Positions 10,174 to 21,960 of a stretch of 64,000 nt of DNA are shown one piece after another. The stretch is taken from NCBI RefSeq assembly GCF_009905375.1, contig NC_133657.1, forward strand, positions 68,506,907 through 68,570,906, given 5' to 3'. This stretch comes from Apium graveolens (lineage: Eukaryota > Streptophyta > Magnoliopsida > Apiales > Apiaceae). The notes under the pieces are model-generated. The model did no database searches and was not told the DNA's origin. It saw only the letters and a list, made by a program, of their open reading frames with translations. The position numbers were made by a program, and so were the translations under genes. How positions within the stretch are numbered: the stretch's first letter is position 1; the number at the start of each line of letters is the position of its first letter.

Positions 10174-13100
10174 TTACTGAGTCAATCTAAATCCCAAGTG
10201 ATTCTTGACAAAGTTTGATATCAGCTTCTCTTCTGCATTCCTCGGGACTTGAGCTAATGTAGCCTTGACTTGCTTCATTTCTTTATCTTGACTTCCAATC
10301 TGGTAGATTGCAGTCTTAAGAGATGAGATGTGATTTCTTTCCAATCCATCACCAAGTCTGATTGCTCTTGGATGAGATGAGTCTTCATTATAGCACAGAC
10401 ATTTCTCTTTTAGAATAACTTCAAGTTTAGCAGAATTTTTCTTCATTGGAATTTCACTATGCCTTTTGCCTTAGGCCTTGGAGGTTTCTTTGTATTAGAA
10501 TATTTAGACTTAAAATTTTTCTTCTCAGCTGCAAATCTAGCTTCTTCCTCCTTGAGAGTCTCTAAATCCATTCCAGGATTATGCTTGAGAAATAATCTTC
10601 TAGCAATTTCTTCATCAAGTGTTTGAATCTTGGGATCTTTATAATAGATTGTAGTCTCCCTTCCCTTAAGCTTTAGAGTTTGCAAAACCTTCTCAGAGTC
10701 TTGACTTCCTCCTTGAATGAGAAGATTAGAACTTGATATCAGACTTTGATCATCAGAACTTGCTTTCAGAACTTGAGCATTCACAGCATCAGAACTTGAA
10801 TTCTTCTGTGTAGAAGATTCGCTAGAGTCAGAATTTAGTTTCTGTGAAGAAACTTTACTGTTTTGCCCTTGACCTTGACATTTGCCCTTGTTAGGGTTTC
10901 CCTGGTCATCTCCTTTATCATCCTTTTTCTTCAGAGTTTGAATAGTAGAGCATTTGGACTTGGACTTAACTACCTTCTCCCCCTTTTTGGCATCATCTGG
11001 TAGGAGTAGAGAGAGAAGAAGTTCCACTGATGATTGAATTTCATTCAGTTCAGTCTGTTAAGAGGCTTGATTCTGCAGGACTTCAGTCAGTTGAGCCTGT
11101 TGCTTTTCTTGAACTTTCTCAATAGCCTCTACATTTTCATGAATAGGTCTGATAAACCTGTTTTTGTCTAGCTTGAGCATCAGGTCCAGCTTATCAGCAT
11201 TTTCGTGTAGTTTATCAACCTTATCATGAGTAATTAAGTGTTGACCTTGAAGAATTTTAGTACTGAGAGCTGTGACTTTAAGTTGAGCTTTGAAGTCAGA
11301 ATTTGTCAACAACTCATCAGCTTTTGCAATATGTCTGACAAAACTTTTGAGCTTGGAATGAAATCAGATTCATTCCACTTCTTGGTCCATTCAACTCCTC
11401 TGTGAGTTTCCTCCCATGGAACAGGAACATCTTCTTCAACAAACTTCTTAATCAGTGCCTCATTTCCAAGAATTTGAGCTGGAGTATTTACTGGAGATGA
11501 CTCTCCATAAGTTGCAAGAAACTCATCATCTTCTGACAACACAAGAGTGTGTGTGGCTGTGGGAGATTCTGGTACAACTTCATTTGTTTCCACATCTAGA
11601 ATTGGTGTGTTTGGAACTTCAGCATTGAAAGGAGAAATGGGTAGAGTTGTCACTTGTCCTTGTGGTGCTTCCAGAAATAGGACAGATGAAATGTGCAGCT
11701 TGTGAATATCAATTTCAGGACTTAATCTTGAATCTTCAACTGTAGCTGTTTCTCTGATTGGAGAGATAGGAGGTGTGATCAATGTGTCTGGAACAGTGTC
11801 TTTAGGTGCTGGAAGGGCTTCAATGACTATAGGTTATGATAAAATCAGAGATTCTTGATCCCCTTCCTCAGCTTCTGTAGCATCCTCAGTTTGAGGTTGT
11901 GACATATGCCTTCATGCTCTCATTTTCTTTGATCTTCTGGATGGTGGAGGAGTTGCTTGAGCAGCATCAGAACTTGAAGTTCTTTTCCTCTTTAAAATAC
12001 CAGAACCCTCAGCTTCAGTTTCCTTCTGAGGAGTTACCTTTTCAGCTGCTACCTCCTTCTGAAAAATTACATTTTCAGCTTCTACTGACACAGGTTCTGA
12101 TGCATGAACCTGGACTTGCTCCTCTTCATCTAATTCATCCCTAAGAATCATCCTTCTTCTCCTTGATGGAGATTTAGGAACAGATTTTTCTCTTGAAAGT
12201 TTGTGTCTAGATGTTATAGCAGATGATTGTGGTTGAGAAGATTGTGCAGGTTGGAGATAAGTTCTGATGGTAGGCTGTGGTTGAGGTTGAGAGGATTGAG
12301 CTGGTTGAGTATTGGTTGTAGGTGCTGATGGAGGTTGAGAGGGTGCAACTTCAGAAAATTTGGGTGAGTATGTGTTGGGGTCAGAGTTTACTAAGAATTG
12401 TTTTACTGGTGTAGGAATTTGGAGGGGTCTTAGTATAGTCTTCTTGTTATCAGTAGATAACAAGTCTGTGAAAGCCCTTTTAGCAAGTTTAAAAGGTTGA
12501 ATTGTCTCACTATAGTTTTGAGGCTTATTAGGATAACAAAAACTGTAAATTAATTGACAAAATCTAGCAAAGTACTCAGTATTTGGGTCCTCATTCATCC
12601 TATCCCCAATAAAACCCAAAATAGCAGTAGCATAATCAAAGTGAGTTTGATTTAGAAGTGCATACCCTATTTGCTGACTCAGAATGGGAATGGCATCAAA
12701 GTTTGAGCATTTGTTGGCAAAAGCTCTGGTGATGTAGTCAAAGAAGTAGCTCCACTCCTTTCTGATGTATGACTGCTTCAGTTGTCCCAGCTTGGACAAA
12801 CCTTTCTCATAGCCAAGATTGGCCATCACACCCTATAGAAGTGGCTCCTCAATCTGAGCATTGAAAGTGTAATTTTCTGGTAAGTGCAAAGCCTGTCGAA
12901 CTGTTGACAATATTACCAGATGCTCTTCTTCCCCTGTTGTGAAAATGATACTTTGGGACCCAGCCTCACTACCATCATCATAAACACCAATCCTCCAAAA
13001 CTCCAGTATTTGAGTTCCTGAGAGTAATTGTGGTTGGGTCAGAGCATACCCAATCTCAATTCGAGCCAGAAAGTCTTGAACAAAATGAAGATCTGATGGA

Positions 13101-13180
13101 GCATCATCCTTTCTAAGAATAGCCATGTAGTTGTTGGGGACGAACTTGGCTCCATTAAAGATGATGTCCGTGGGTGCCAT
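10174..13180 (-). pseudogene. C1 3' gene, large protein of unknown function
   Basis: ATG at 13180 (MAPTDIIFNGAKF) opens a frame that runs through 12833 (TAG), 11912 (stop) and 11306 in the same phase. It shifts near 11300, continues to 10443, shifts again and ends at 10174, in all about 1,000 codons. Residues 1-230 form a conserved domain with IRKEWSYFFDYITRAF and SNFDAI. The middle is Ser/Thr/Pro/Gln-rich and repetitive (QPAQSSQPQPQ). The last third is Lys/Glu-rich with helical stretches and LLLPDDAKKGEK. I see no signal peptide or clear membrane segment, so an envelope role is not supported by what I can read. It is homologous to the C2 3' gene. Function is unknown. Confidence 0.75.
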
Positions 13181-13356
13181 TTTTGTAAGAAATTAAGTGA
13201 AAGTTGTGTGTACAAAAGGTGTTTGATAAAATGCCTGTAAGAAAAAGCTTCAGAGAATATTAGAGAGTGAGAGAGAGAATAAGAGAGATTAAAAAATAAA
13301 AATAGTTGGTAAAAGATTGTAAAATCTTTTAACTCTCTTATTTATAACCCCACGTG
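13181..13356 (-). promoter_or_regulatory. Candidate promoter and leader of the C1 3' gene (G-box, TATA)
   Basis: Upstream of ATG 13180 the minus strand carries CACGTG (13356-13351, within CACGTGGGG), then TTATAAATAA (13348-13339), then about 150 bases of pyrimidine-rich leader including CT repeats, then AAAAATGGCACC. A G-box, TATA box and CT-rich 5' UTR in this order are classic plant promoter parts. Confidence 0.5.
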
Positions 13357-14680
13357 ACAACGACTACTTTTGTGAAGCATAACAGACTTTTTACACCTGG
13401 CTTGAAATAGTCAAAAAATTAATGAGTGGGCACGGTAAACGTGCAGTAATTATTGCTCACATGCTGTTACCAAAACAAACACGCAACCCATTAACCAAAT
13501 GATTATCACTGTTTTTATCTCACTTAATTATTTTCTGACAAAATATAACTGTTACAGTAAATACTAAAAATAAGCCAAGTAATTAAATAAAGCCACCTAA
13601 GCATCAGAGTTTCCATCAGGATTTGCATCAGAACTTGACTATTATCAGAATTTAATGGTCATTGGAACATGGCTTCTGTACTCAAAAAGTGAATGTCTGT
13701 TTGTGTGATTCTTCACATAAATACTGACTGGTTTCTTCAGAGTTTAATCATCAGAACTTTCATCAGAACTTGTGCTCAGAATTTATGCAAATAATACTTA
13801 ACTGTTTATCGGAAACAACTCAATCACCACAGTAATTTTCATCATCCATATGGAGTGAGAGTGTGTGCATTTACAAATGATCAGATAAAGATTAAAGTTT
13901 GATAGACTTCAGATATCTTAGAAATAAGGCATAACTAAGAAAAATGCTAAAAATCTATCTTTAATTTGAAGTCTACTATAGAACAACTTTATGCAAGAGT
14001 CCACCTCAACTGTTTGTACTCATTTTATGCATCTTTTGACATTCTTTTTACAGTGGCTTCTCAGTGTAAATGAGTCACAACTGCTATCAGAATTTATGAT
14101 ATTATCAGAGTATTTCTCCAGTAATCAGAGAATGTGAAAAGTCACCAAGAAAAATTTATTTGCTTTTCTAATGCATATTACTTAATACCAGCAATGCACT
14201 TGGGTCTTCCCTTTCACATATTTACTCTAGATCTCAAAGGAGTACCTGACTTCAATTTTTCTTTTCTTTTGTTTTCTTCAGATAAGTGAGGCTTATCAAG
14301 CATGTAGTTCATCCTTAAGATTTACTGACATCAGAATTTGACAGATGAGAAGCAATAATCTAGTTTGTGACTTAGTAATAAGATACACAAAGTAAATTTG
14401 ACTAAGATCAAAATCAGAGTTTGTTTGTGTTATGGATTTCCACATAAATAACTAATTCAAACATGGGATGCACAGTTTGTGCAAGACTACTAAGTCAGCA
14501 TCTAACAAATAATCCTCATTGGATTGAATAGTCATAGAACATTCAAAACACTATCAGAGTATATAGTATCACATCCGATAACAATCAGTATTTAATATAT
14601 TACAATATAAGCACATATTACATAGAGATAAGACAATCTGTAAACACTGATCATAAAGTCTGATGCATGAGAACAAAAAA
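13357..14680. other. C1 spacer between RNase H and 3' gene, rich in TCAGAAYTT words
   Basis: This 1.3-kb stretch is AT-rich and has no supported coding frame. It holds at least ten copies of TCAGAACTT, TCAGAATTT or TCAGAGTTT: starts at 13604, 13628, 13645, 13737, 13751, 13763, 13776, 14087, 14331 and 14414. It resembles the spacer of C2, which is filled with a different word. Confidence 0.75.
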
Positions 14681-16384
14681 CTAAGCAGATTTTAAGAAAG
14701 AACCTGAGACCATTCCAAGTTCATTTACCAGTCTTGTAAAAGTAGCTTTACATAGTGGTTTTGTGAAGATATCTGCTAGTTGTTGATCTGTTGGAACAAA
14801 ATGCAATTCCACTGTACCTTCCATCACATGTTCCCTTATGAAATGGTACCTAATACTGATGTGCTTTGTCATTGAGTGTTGAATTGGATATCCTGTCATA
14901 GCAATAGCACTTTGATTATCACAGTAAATGGGTATTTTAGAAAATTCTAACCCATAGTCCAGTAACTGATTCTTCATCCAAAGAATCTATGCACAACAGT
15001 TTCCTGCAGCAATATACTCTGCTTCTGCAGTTGATGTGGAAATTGATTTCTGTTTCTTGCAAAACCAAGAAACCAATCTGCCTCCAAGAAATTGGCAGCT
15101 TCCACTAGTGCTTTTCCTATCTATTTTGCATCCTGCAAAATCTGCATCTGAGTAACCTATTAGCTTAAAATCTGATTCCCTAGGATACCACAATCCTAGA
15201 TCGGCTGTACCCTTGAGGTACTTGAAAATTCTTTTCACAGCTATTAGATGAGGTTCTCTTGGATCAGCCTAAAATCTTGCACAAAGACAGGTAGCATACA
15301 TGATATCAGGTCTACTTGCAGTTAAATAGAGTAAAGAGCCAATCATACCTCTGTAGTTAGTAATATCTATTGATGCTCCAGTATCTTTATCTAACTTGGT
15401 TGCAGTGGCCATGGGAGTGGATACAGTTGAACAGTTTTGCATTCCAAATTTCTTGAGTAAATTTCTGGTGGACTTGGATTGATTTATGAAAGTACCTTCT
15501 TCATTTTGCTTGACTTAAAGTCCCAGAAAATAGCTAAGTTCTCCCATCATACTCATTTGATATCTTGACTGCATTAGCTTTGCAAACCTTTCACAGAGTT
15601 TTGCATTTGTAGAACCAAAGATGATATCATCAACATATATCTGTACCAAGAGTAAGTTCTTTCCATGATTGAGGTAGAACAGAGTTTTATCAATTGTGCC
15701 TCTAGTAAATCCACTTTCCAGAAGGAATTGAGCTAAAGTCTCATACCATGTTCTTGGAGCTTGCTTAAGGCCATAAAGTGCTTTATCAAGCCTGTAGACA
15801 TAATTTGGAAATTTTGGATCTACAAAGCATGGAGGTTGTTCAACATATACCTCTTCCTCTAATTCTCCATTGAGAAAAGCACTTTTCACATCCATTTGAA
15901 AGACTTTGAACTTCTTATGAGCAACATAAGCCAAAAAGATTCTTATGGCTTCCAATCTAGCAACTGGGGCAAATGTTTCATCATAGTCAATACCCTCCTG
16001 TTGAGAGTAACCTTTAGCAACCAGACTTGCTTTGTTTCTTGTAATTATGCCATCACTGTCAGTTTTGTTTCTGAACACCCATTTTGTGCCAACAATGGAT
16101 CTATTCTTTGGTCTTGGAACTAGGGTCCAGACTTTATTTCTTTCAAATTCATTTAACTCTTCCTGCATTGCTTGCACCCAATCAGCATCTTGAAGAGCTT
16201 CATCCACTTTCTTTGGTTCAGTCTGAGATAGAAATGAGTGATAGAGACATTCATTTAATGTTGTTGTTCTAGTTCTGACACCTGCTTCAGGATCTCCAAT
16301 TATTAAGTGAGATATGTGTGATTTAGTCCACTTCCTTGCAGATGGAGGTTGATCTCTAGAACTGGATCCTCCCCCATGATCCAA
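14681..16384 (-). pseudogene. C1 reverse transcriptase and RNase H
   Basis: RT spans about 16200-15500 with [44 protein letters not shown] and the catalytic YVDD in [12 protein letters not shown]. RNase H follows with SDADFAG, STAEAEYIAAGNC and CDNQSAIAM, and ends at the copia terminus LADIFTKPL. All lies in one frame but is cut by a TAA near 15515 (CAA in C2), a stop in the CARF-ADPRE motif near 15270 and a TAG at 14987 (CAG in C2). The stops are mostly C-to-T changes of Gln codons. The enzyme would copy genomic RNA into DNA; this copy is inactive. Confidence 0.9.
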
Positions 16385-17432
16385 GCTTTCTCAATCAGTA
16401 TTTTCTGATGCTCCCCCTGAAGTTATGTGCTTTGGAATTTCAGAATTTGAGTTGGATCCTTCAGGAATTGAAGAATCAGAGTTTCCAGAATTATCAGAAT
16501 TTGGCTCATCAGCACTTGATGAATCAGAACTTGAAGAGCCAGTGACAGGTTCTGATGCTTCTTGAGAGTCTTGAGATGTGGTAGGATCATTAGCTTGCTC
16601 CCCCTGAACAGGTGCATTTTCCTTTGGAGTAGTTACCACAGTTTCAATGACATCAGAATTTAACCCGTCAGAACTTACAGGATCAGGATTTAAGTCATCA
16701 AAATTTATAGAATCAGAATTTAAATCTTTTTTTCAAATCTCAGCTGATCATGATCATTGAAATCTTCAAGTCCAGTAATATTTTTATCATCAAAAGATAC
16801 ATTGATAGATTCCATGACAACCCTTGTTCTTAAATTGTAGACTCTGGAGGCTTTTGTGGAAAGTGGATATCCAACAAAAATTCCTTCATCAGCTTTTAGA
16901 TCAAATTTTGACAGCTGTTCAAGATGAGTCTTAAGAATAAAACACTTGCATCCAAATACATGAAAATCTTTCAGATTTGGCTTCTTTTTCTTCACCATCT
17001 CATATGGTATTTTTCCATGCTTGTTTATGAGTGTGGGATTCTATGTAAAACAAGCAGTTTGCATAACTTCAGCCCAAAAATAGGTTGGCAGCTTTGCTTC
17101 ATCAAGCATAGTTTGTGCAGCTTCAATAAGAGTCATGTTCTTTCTTTCTACAACTCCATTCTGTTGTGGAGTTCCAGGTGTAGAAAATTCCTGCGTTATT
17201 CTATGTTCTTTGCAGAACTCTTCCAATATTGAATTCTTGAACTCAGTGTCATTATCACTTCTTATGATTTTAACAGAATCTTTGATTAACTTATCCAGAT
17301 GTCTGACATGATCAGTTAGAGTAGATGCAGTTCCATTCTTCTTGTGCAAGAAATACACCCAAGTGTATCTTGTGAACTCATCCACTATAACTATAGCATA
17401 TTTATTCTTTACAATAGACATAACATTGACTG
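16385..17432 (-). pseudogene. C1 integrase core and C-terminal region with Ser-rich spacer
   Basis: From 17432 the frame reads NVMSIVKNKYAIVIVDEF and continues the integrase broken by S1. It has the second catalytic Asp in IIRSDNDTEF (the usual Gly after Asn is Asp here) and the Glu in QNGVVERKN. A CAG-to-TAG stop lies at 17041-17043. The C-terminal part follows to 16720 (FGCKCFILKT, GIFVGYPLSTKASRVYN), then a frameshift in a T run near 16722. The link to RT (16690-16391) is a Ser/Asp/Glu-rich spacer encoded largely by repeats of the C1 word. Integrase inserts the cDNA into the host genome. Confidence 0.85.
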
Positions 17433-20400
17433 TGTCACACCCCCAACTTAAATAGCAAAATAATTATAGCTATTACATCATTTTAATGAGTATTACACAA
17501 CCAAAATCCAAGATCTTACAGTTTAGGGTTTGGAACAGCCCAACACTACCAACTATTACATCTGATTACAAATACCGAGTCCTCACACAACTATTATTAC
17601 TTATTCTACCTGAGCTCGAACATAAGCATCAGCATCACAGGTCTTACGGGCAGTCTGCTTGAATCTAACCATGGCTGCTAGCTGTAATATCAGGGTAAAG
17701 CAAGAAGTGAGCCAAAAGCTCAACAAGTGCTAACAATACAACGCAAAGCATAAATCGAGATATACCTTTAGGAATGACAATGGAATGACATAATCAATGA
17801 TAATCGAGAGATAAAACTTATGTGAGTTGGCATCATTTTGCTTGCATCAAAACAAATTTTAAAACCATTCTTAATCAAAATCATTTTATGACGCTACGGA
17901 TTACAGCCGGTGATCAGCCGCGAAGTAATCCCGAACCTCGCTGGGTTCTAAAACATTATTGGGAATCCCTAGGCAACTTTTAAGCCTAATATAAGTGTGG
18001 AAAGGACTCGCGTCTCAGTCCAGATCCACCATTCAAGAAAACATTTGTCCCCCTTTGGGACTGAAAAATCCACATTTTATTCATTTTGAAAACTGATGCC
18101 GATTTATGACAAAATCTCTTTTGACTGAAATCATTTTTTTTTATCAGGGGATTATAGATCAACTTGAAACACTGGAAATATGACACTAAATCTCAGGGCC
18201 ATGATCCACTAGACTTTACTATATTAGGGTAATCGAGAGATTTCCATAAACAAGAATTTTGACAAGGAAATTAAGCAAGGCTACTGGATAATATGAAAGA
18301 GTAATGCCAAACTAGGCTTAAAGCAATGGTTGTAGACAAGGTATAGGTATTAGAACATCAAGAAGATAAGCATCACTGGTTCCAATAGGATAGAGGTGCT
18401 AAAATATAAAGGAAGTGATCATCAGCTCAAGATATAACAGGGTATCAAGCTTTAGGGTAAGGATAGGGTTATCAAACAATCATGAATGAATTTAAGAAAA
18501 GATTGGCTTTTAGGTATCAAGATAAAGTTTCTATCGAGGTTATTTCAAGAGTTGAATCAAAGCATCAGGGTGCAACATCAAGATTTCTCAGGGATCAATA
18601 GCATGATAATCAAAAGGATCAATAAGGTATTATAACACATCTCTATTTTATCATGGCATTAAACTATCATGAAAGACTTTTGAACTACTTGCAATACGTA
18701 CTCGAGGGTTCATGGCATCTCTATGTAACTCAAAGATAAACAAAAGATACTCTTGATTTAAATTTATCAGAATGACTCAGGATAATTGCATCGATATATA
18801 TATATGAACTGTTTACAGTAAATGCGAAGGTCAAGTTGAATCACTTGCCTTGAGATAGACTGGTCTGGTCTGACTGGTAGGAGCAACAACTGGAGCTTCA
18901 CTCGACTTTTATGGCAAGTTTTCCCTCGTCTCGAGATCCTACATAAATAATAATAATCCTCATTATAATATATTCTTTCCATCTTAACCTATTTACATCC
19001 CGAAATTAAACATGGATGGCACTTAGGCCTATACACACTTAATTCATATCCACCATTTATATTTTCAAATGTACACACGTAGCCACATAATCACATATCG
19101 TATATTAATACCAAATAACATCATATACACCATAATGCCACACTAGGCTTGGATGATCTCGACTCACCACTTAAGTTACTTGGTCGCTAACTAAACGAAG
19201 TCTTCGAATTTGGGCTTCCTAACTCAATGTGCCTTTCCTAAATTATCCAAAACCTATTGACCCTCACTTGTGCCTTTTGTTCTACTGACCTTATACTATC
19301 TTACAACTATGGTGGTCGACCTAATACTCACTTCTAAGTGTCCTAAAACTATGTGATAAGTGAAAGTGCTCACTGGTGCAAATTTCAGAATGGTAACTAA
19401 GGTTTCTTGAGTGCATTAGACACTCTTAAACTACAAGTTTTTCTTCAAAATTTTTACACAAGACTCTCCTGACCTAAGGGCATCTCACAAGCTTGATGTG
19501 GCTCAAAGGCCTGGCTTGGGCCTTCTTGGGCCTAAGCTAAAAGTCCAAGGTACCCCTGTTTTTCTGGGCAGAAAATGCCCTGACTTGAATTAACTTGTGA
19601 CACATGGTTCTAGCTCATATCCTATGAACTATGGTTGGAAAAACTTCTCTGACATACCTTCTAACTAAGGCCCAATTGGGCCTAATGAGGGCCTACCCAT
19701 GACATGGCCAAATCTCCCTATTTCTAAGTTGCAACAAAACTGTCCCCTGCTGGACAGATTTTGTTATTCTACTTGTGCACCTAACCAAATGACATGCAAA
19801 CCTCCAACCAACTCCTAAAACCTATTATATACTCCCCATACTAACTTCTGGTGGCTTGGGCCTCAAAGTGCACATCAATGACATGGTCAAAACTCACTCT
19901 AAACCTCAGGGTACTAAACTGATTTTTCTGCAGAAACTATAACTCTCATTTTCCAAGGTTTTGTCTTGACAAACCCAATTATCAACAACTAAATACTTAA
20001 ACCAAGACCTATACTTGGTATTCCACTGAACTAACTCCCTTTTTCTCAAAATAACCTTGGTGAGATCATCCTTACCTAAGGTGCAACTATGGCAAAACAA
20101 AAGAGACTACTCTTAACAAATCGCAAATCTTCATGCTTTTGAAACAACAAGATATATATTTTTATAAAAGATAACCACAAATTATTACCATGCAACAAGA
20201 AGCATAAATCAATATTATCACATTATTCCTACTGAAATTAAGGCTCACTAACAAAATCTTTTCCAAATGATCAAAATCTTACAACAAACTAAGAGAATTC
20301 CACATGCATGCATGCCTTCGGGTTTTTCAAACCAAAACAACATATTTTCTACATATATTCCATCTTAAAATTGACATGCAAGCCTAGCATAAGGTATACC

Positions 20401-21483
20401 TAGATGATCACTTAGCATGCAAGGAGTTTTATCAAATTTTCACCACAAAATTCAAGTCATTATCACATAAACATGCAAAAATTGAACAAAACAACAAGAA
20501 TGATTTCAAGGACCATTCATTCGGCTCCCATATGGTCATGGCCGAATGAAATGGATGGAAATGGCCATTAAATCATCAAGAGTTTCCTTCTCAAGACTTA
20601 GCACTTATCCATTTATTGTAGTCCTCTCGAAAACAACCTTAAATCCATAAGAATCAAGATTGTATTTTGAGTTTCACCAAAACCTTTACATGCAACCCTT
20701 AAACTTAAACTTTCTACTCAAAACTCTTTGAAATATGAATGATCATGATATAGGAAGTAATATTTACTTGTATGGAAGGTGGAAACTTGAATGTGGAATG
20801 AAGAAAAGGGGAGGGGGTAGGTTTTCGGCTAAAAACCCGAGAGGAGAGGGGGAGGGCCGAGAGGAGAGGGAGGAGGGAGGAGAAGTGTGGAAATGGTGGA
20901 GTGAAAGTGGTGTGTTTGTCATGTTTACTTGGTTTTTATTTGCCCATAAGTGAGTGGATGAGAGAAATTACAATAGTAACCTTCCAATCTTAGTTAGGTA
21001 GATTTGCATGCAAGGACAAAATAGTAATGTGGCTAGAAAAATGAAAGTGAGTGGGGTTGGAATTGCCCTCCTTGCCCCTTGGTTGAATAGAAGAGAGTTT
21101 GCATGCAAGGGTAATCATGTAATTTGATAATTATTAAGCAACTAATTTCCAAAGATTTATTTTTATATAATAAAATACAAGTTCAAAAATTATAAAATTT
21201 ATACCATAAAATAACTTGGATTTTTAGAGACTTTATAAAATCATTTTCAAAATTTTGTGAACAAAATGTCTTTTAAAAGAAAATTTTTCCAAAGCTTAGA
21301 ATATTCCTTATAAATCAAAAATAAAGAAATTAAATAAATTCTTGCTTTGAAAAATCATATACTACCCAAAGCAAATTTATAATGCAGAAATTTTCACTCA
21401 CACAAACGTACAAGCATTGAATATATTTTTATTTAACTTAATATTATTCACAAATAATATTACATAAAATGCCGGTCGTAACA
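17433..21483 (-). mobile_element. S1: solo LTR, probably of a Tekay-like chromovirus
   Basis: The insert starts TGTCACACCCCC and ends CGTAACA, and is flanked by the perfect duplication GACTG (17428-17432 and 21484-21488). Removing it restores the integrase reading DLCGPV-NVMSIV. The 4,051 bases carry no credible coding frame, no PBS and no terminal direct repeats, so a solo LTR left by LTR-LTR recombination is the best reading. On the minus strand it begins TGTTACGACCGG, like the TGTAACGAC-type starts of T1 and T2 LTRs. It has a purine-rich tract near 20790-20890 placed like that of the T1 LTR. A non-autonomous element is the alternative. Confidence 0.75.
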
Positions 21484-21960
21484 GACTGGACCACATAGAT
21501 CAACATGCAGTAACTGATAAGGCTCAAGAATTGAGGATTCAGTTTTGCTCTTGAATGAAGATTTTCTTTGTTTTGCCTTTTGACATGAGTCACAAAGACC
21601 ATCAGGAGCAAATATTGATTTTGGCAGTCCTCTCACAAGATCTTTCTTTACTAGCTCATTTATGTTGTTGAAATTTAAATGAGAGAGTCTCTTGTGCCAA
21701 TTCCAGCTTTCTTCAATTGATGTTCTGCTTAACAAACAGATAGCCAAACCATTAGAATTTGTTGAAAGTCTGGCTTCATATATGTTACCATGTCTGTAAC
21801 CTTTCAGAACCACTTTGCCTGTAGAATTACTTACAATTTCACAGTGTTCTTCGAAGAAATCCACATGATAACCTCTATCACAGATTTGACTCACACTTAG
21901 CAGATTGTGTTTAAGTCCTGAGACAAGAGCTACTGTTTCAATTTTGACACATTAGTTTTT
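21484..21960 (-). pseudogene. C1 pre-integrase region and start of integrase
   Basis: The minus strand encodes VALVSGLKHNLLSVSQICDRG, then the zinc-binding integrase N terminus (WHKRLSHLNF ... CDSCQKAK) and LLHVDLCGPV with the first catalytic Asp, where S1 interrupts it. Upstream, near 21950, KFVAKTN runs directly into this block. The protease sequence that normally stands between gag and this point, including the DSG site seen in C2, is absent. Confidence 0.85.

Noticed and set aside
10174..13180. Envelope gene reading of the C1 3' ORF
   Set aside because: No signal peptide, no membrane-spanning segment and no cleavage site that I can see; the protein is polar and repeat-rich.
20735..20953. 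72-codon plus-strand frame rich in Gly, Glu and Arg inside S1
   Set aside because: It only translates a purine-rich tract that in the opposite sense is a CT-rich LTR leader; no motif.
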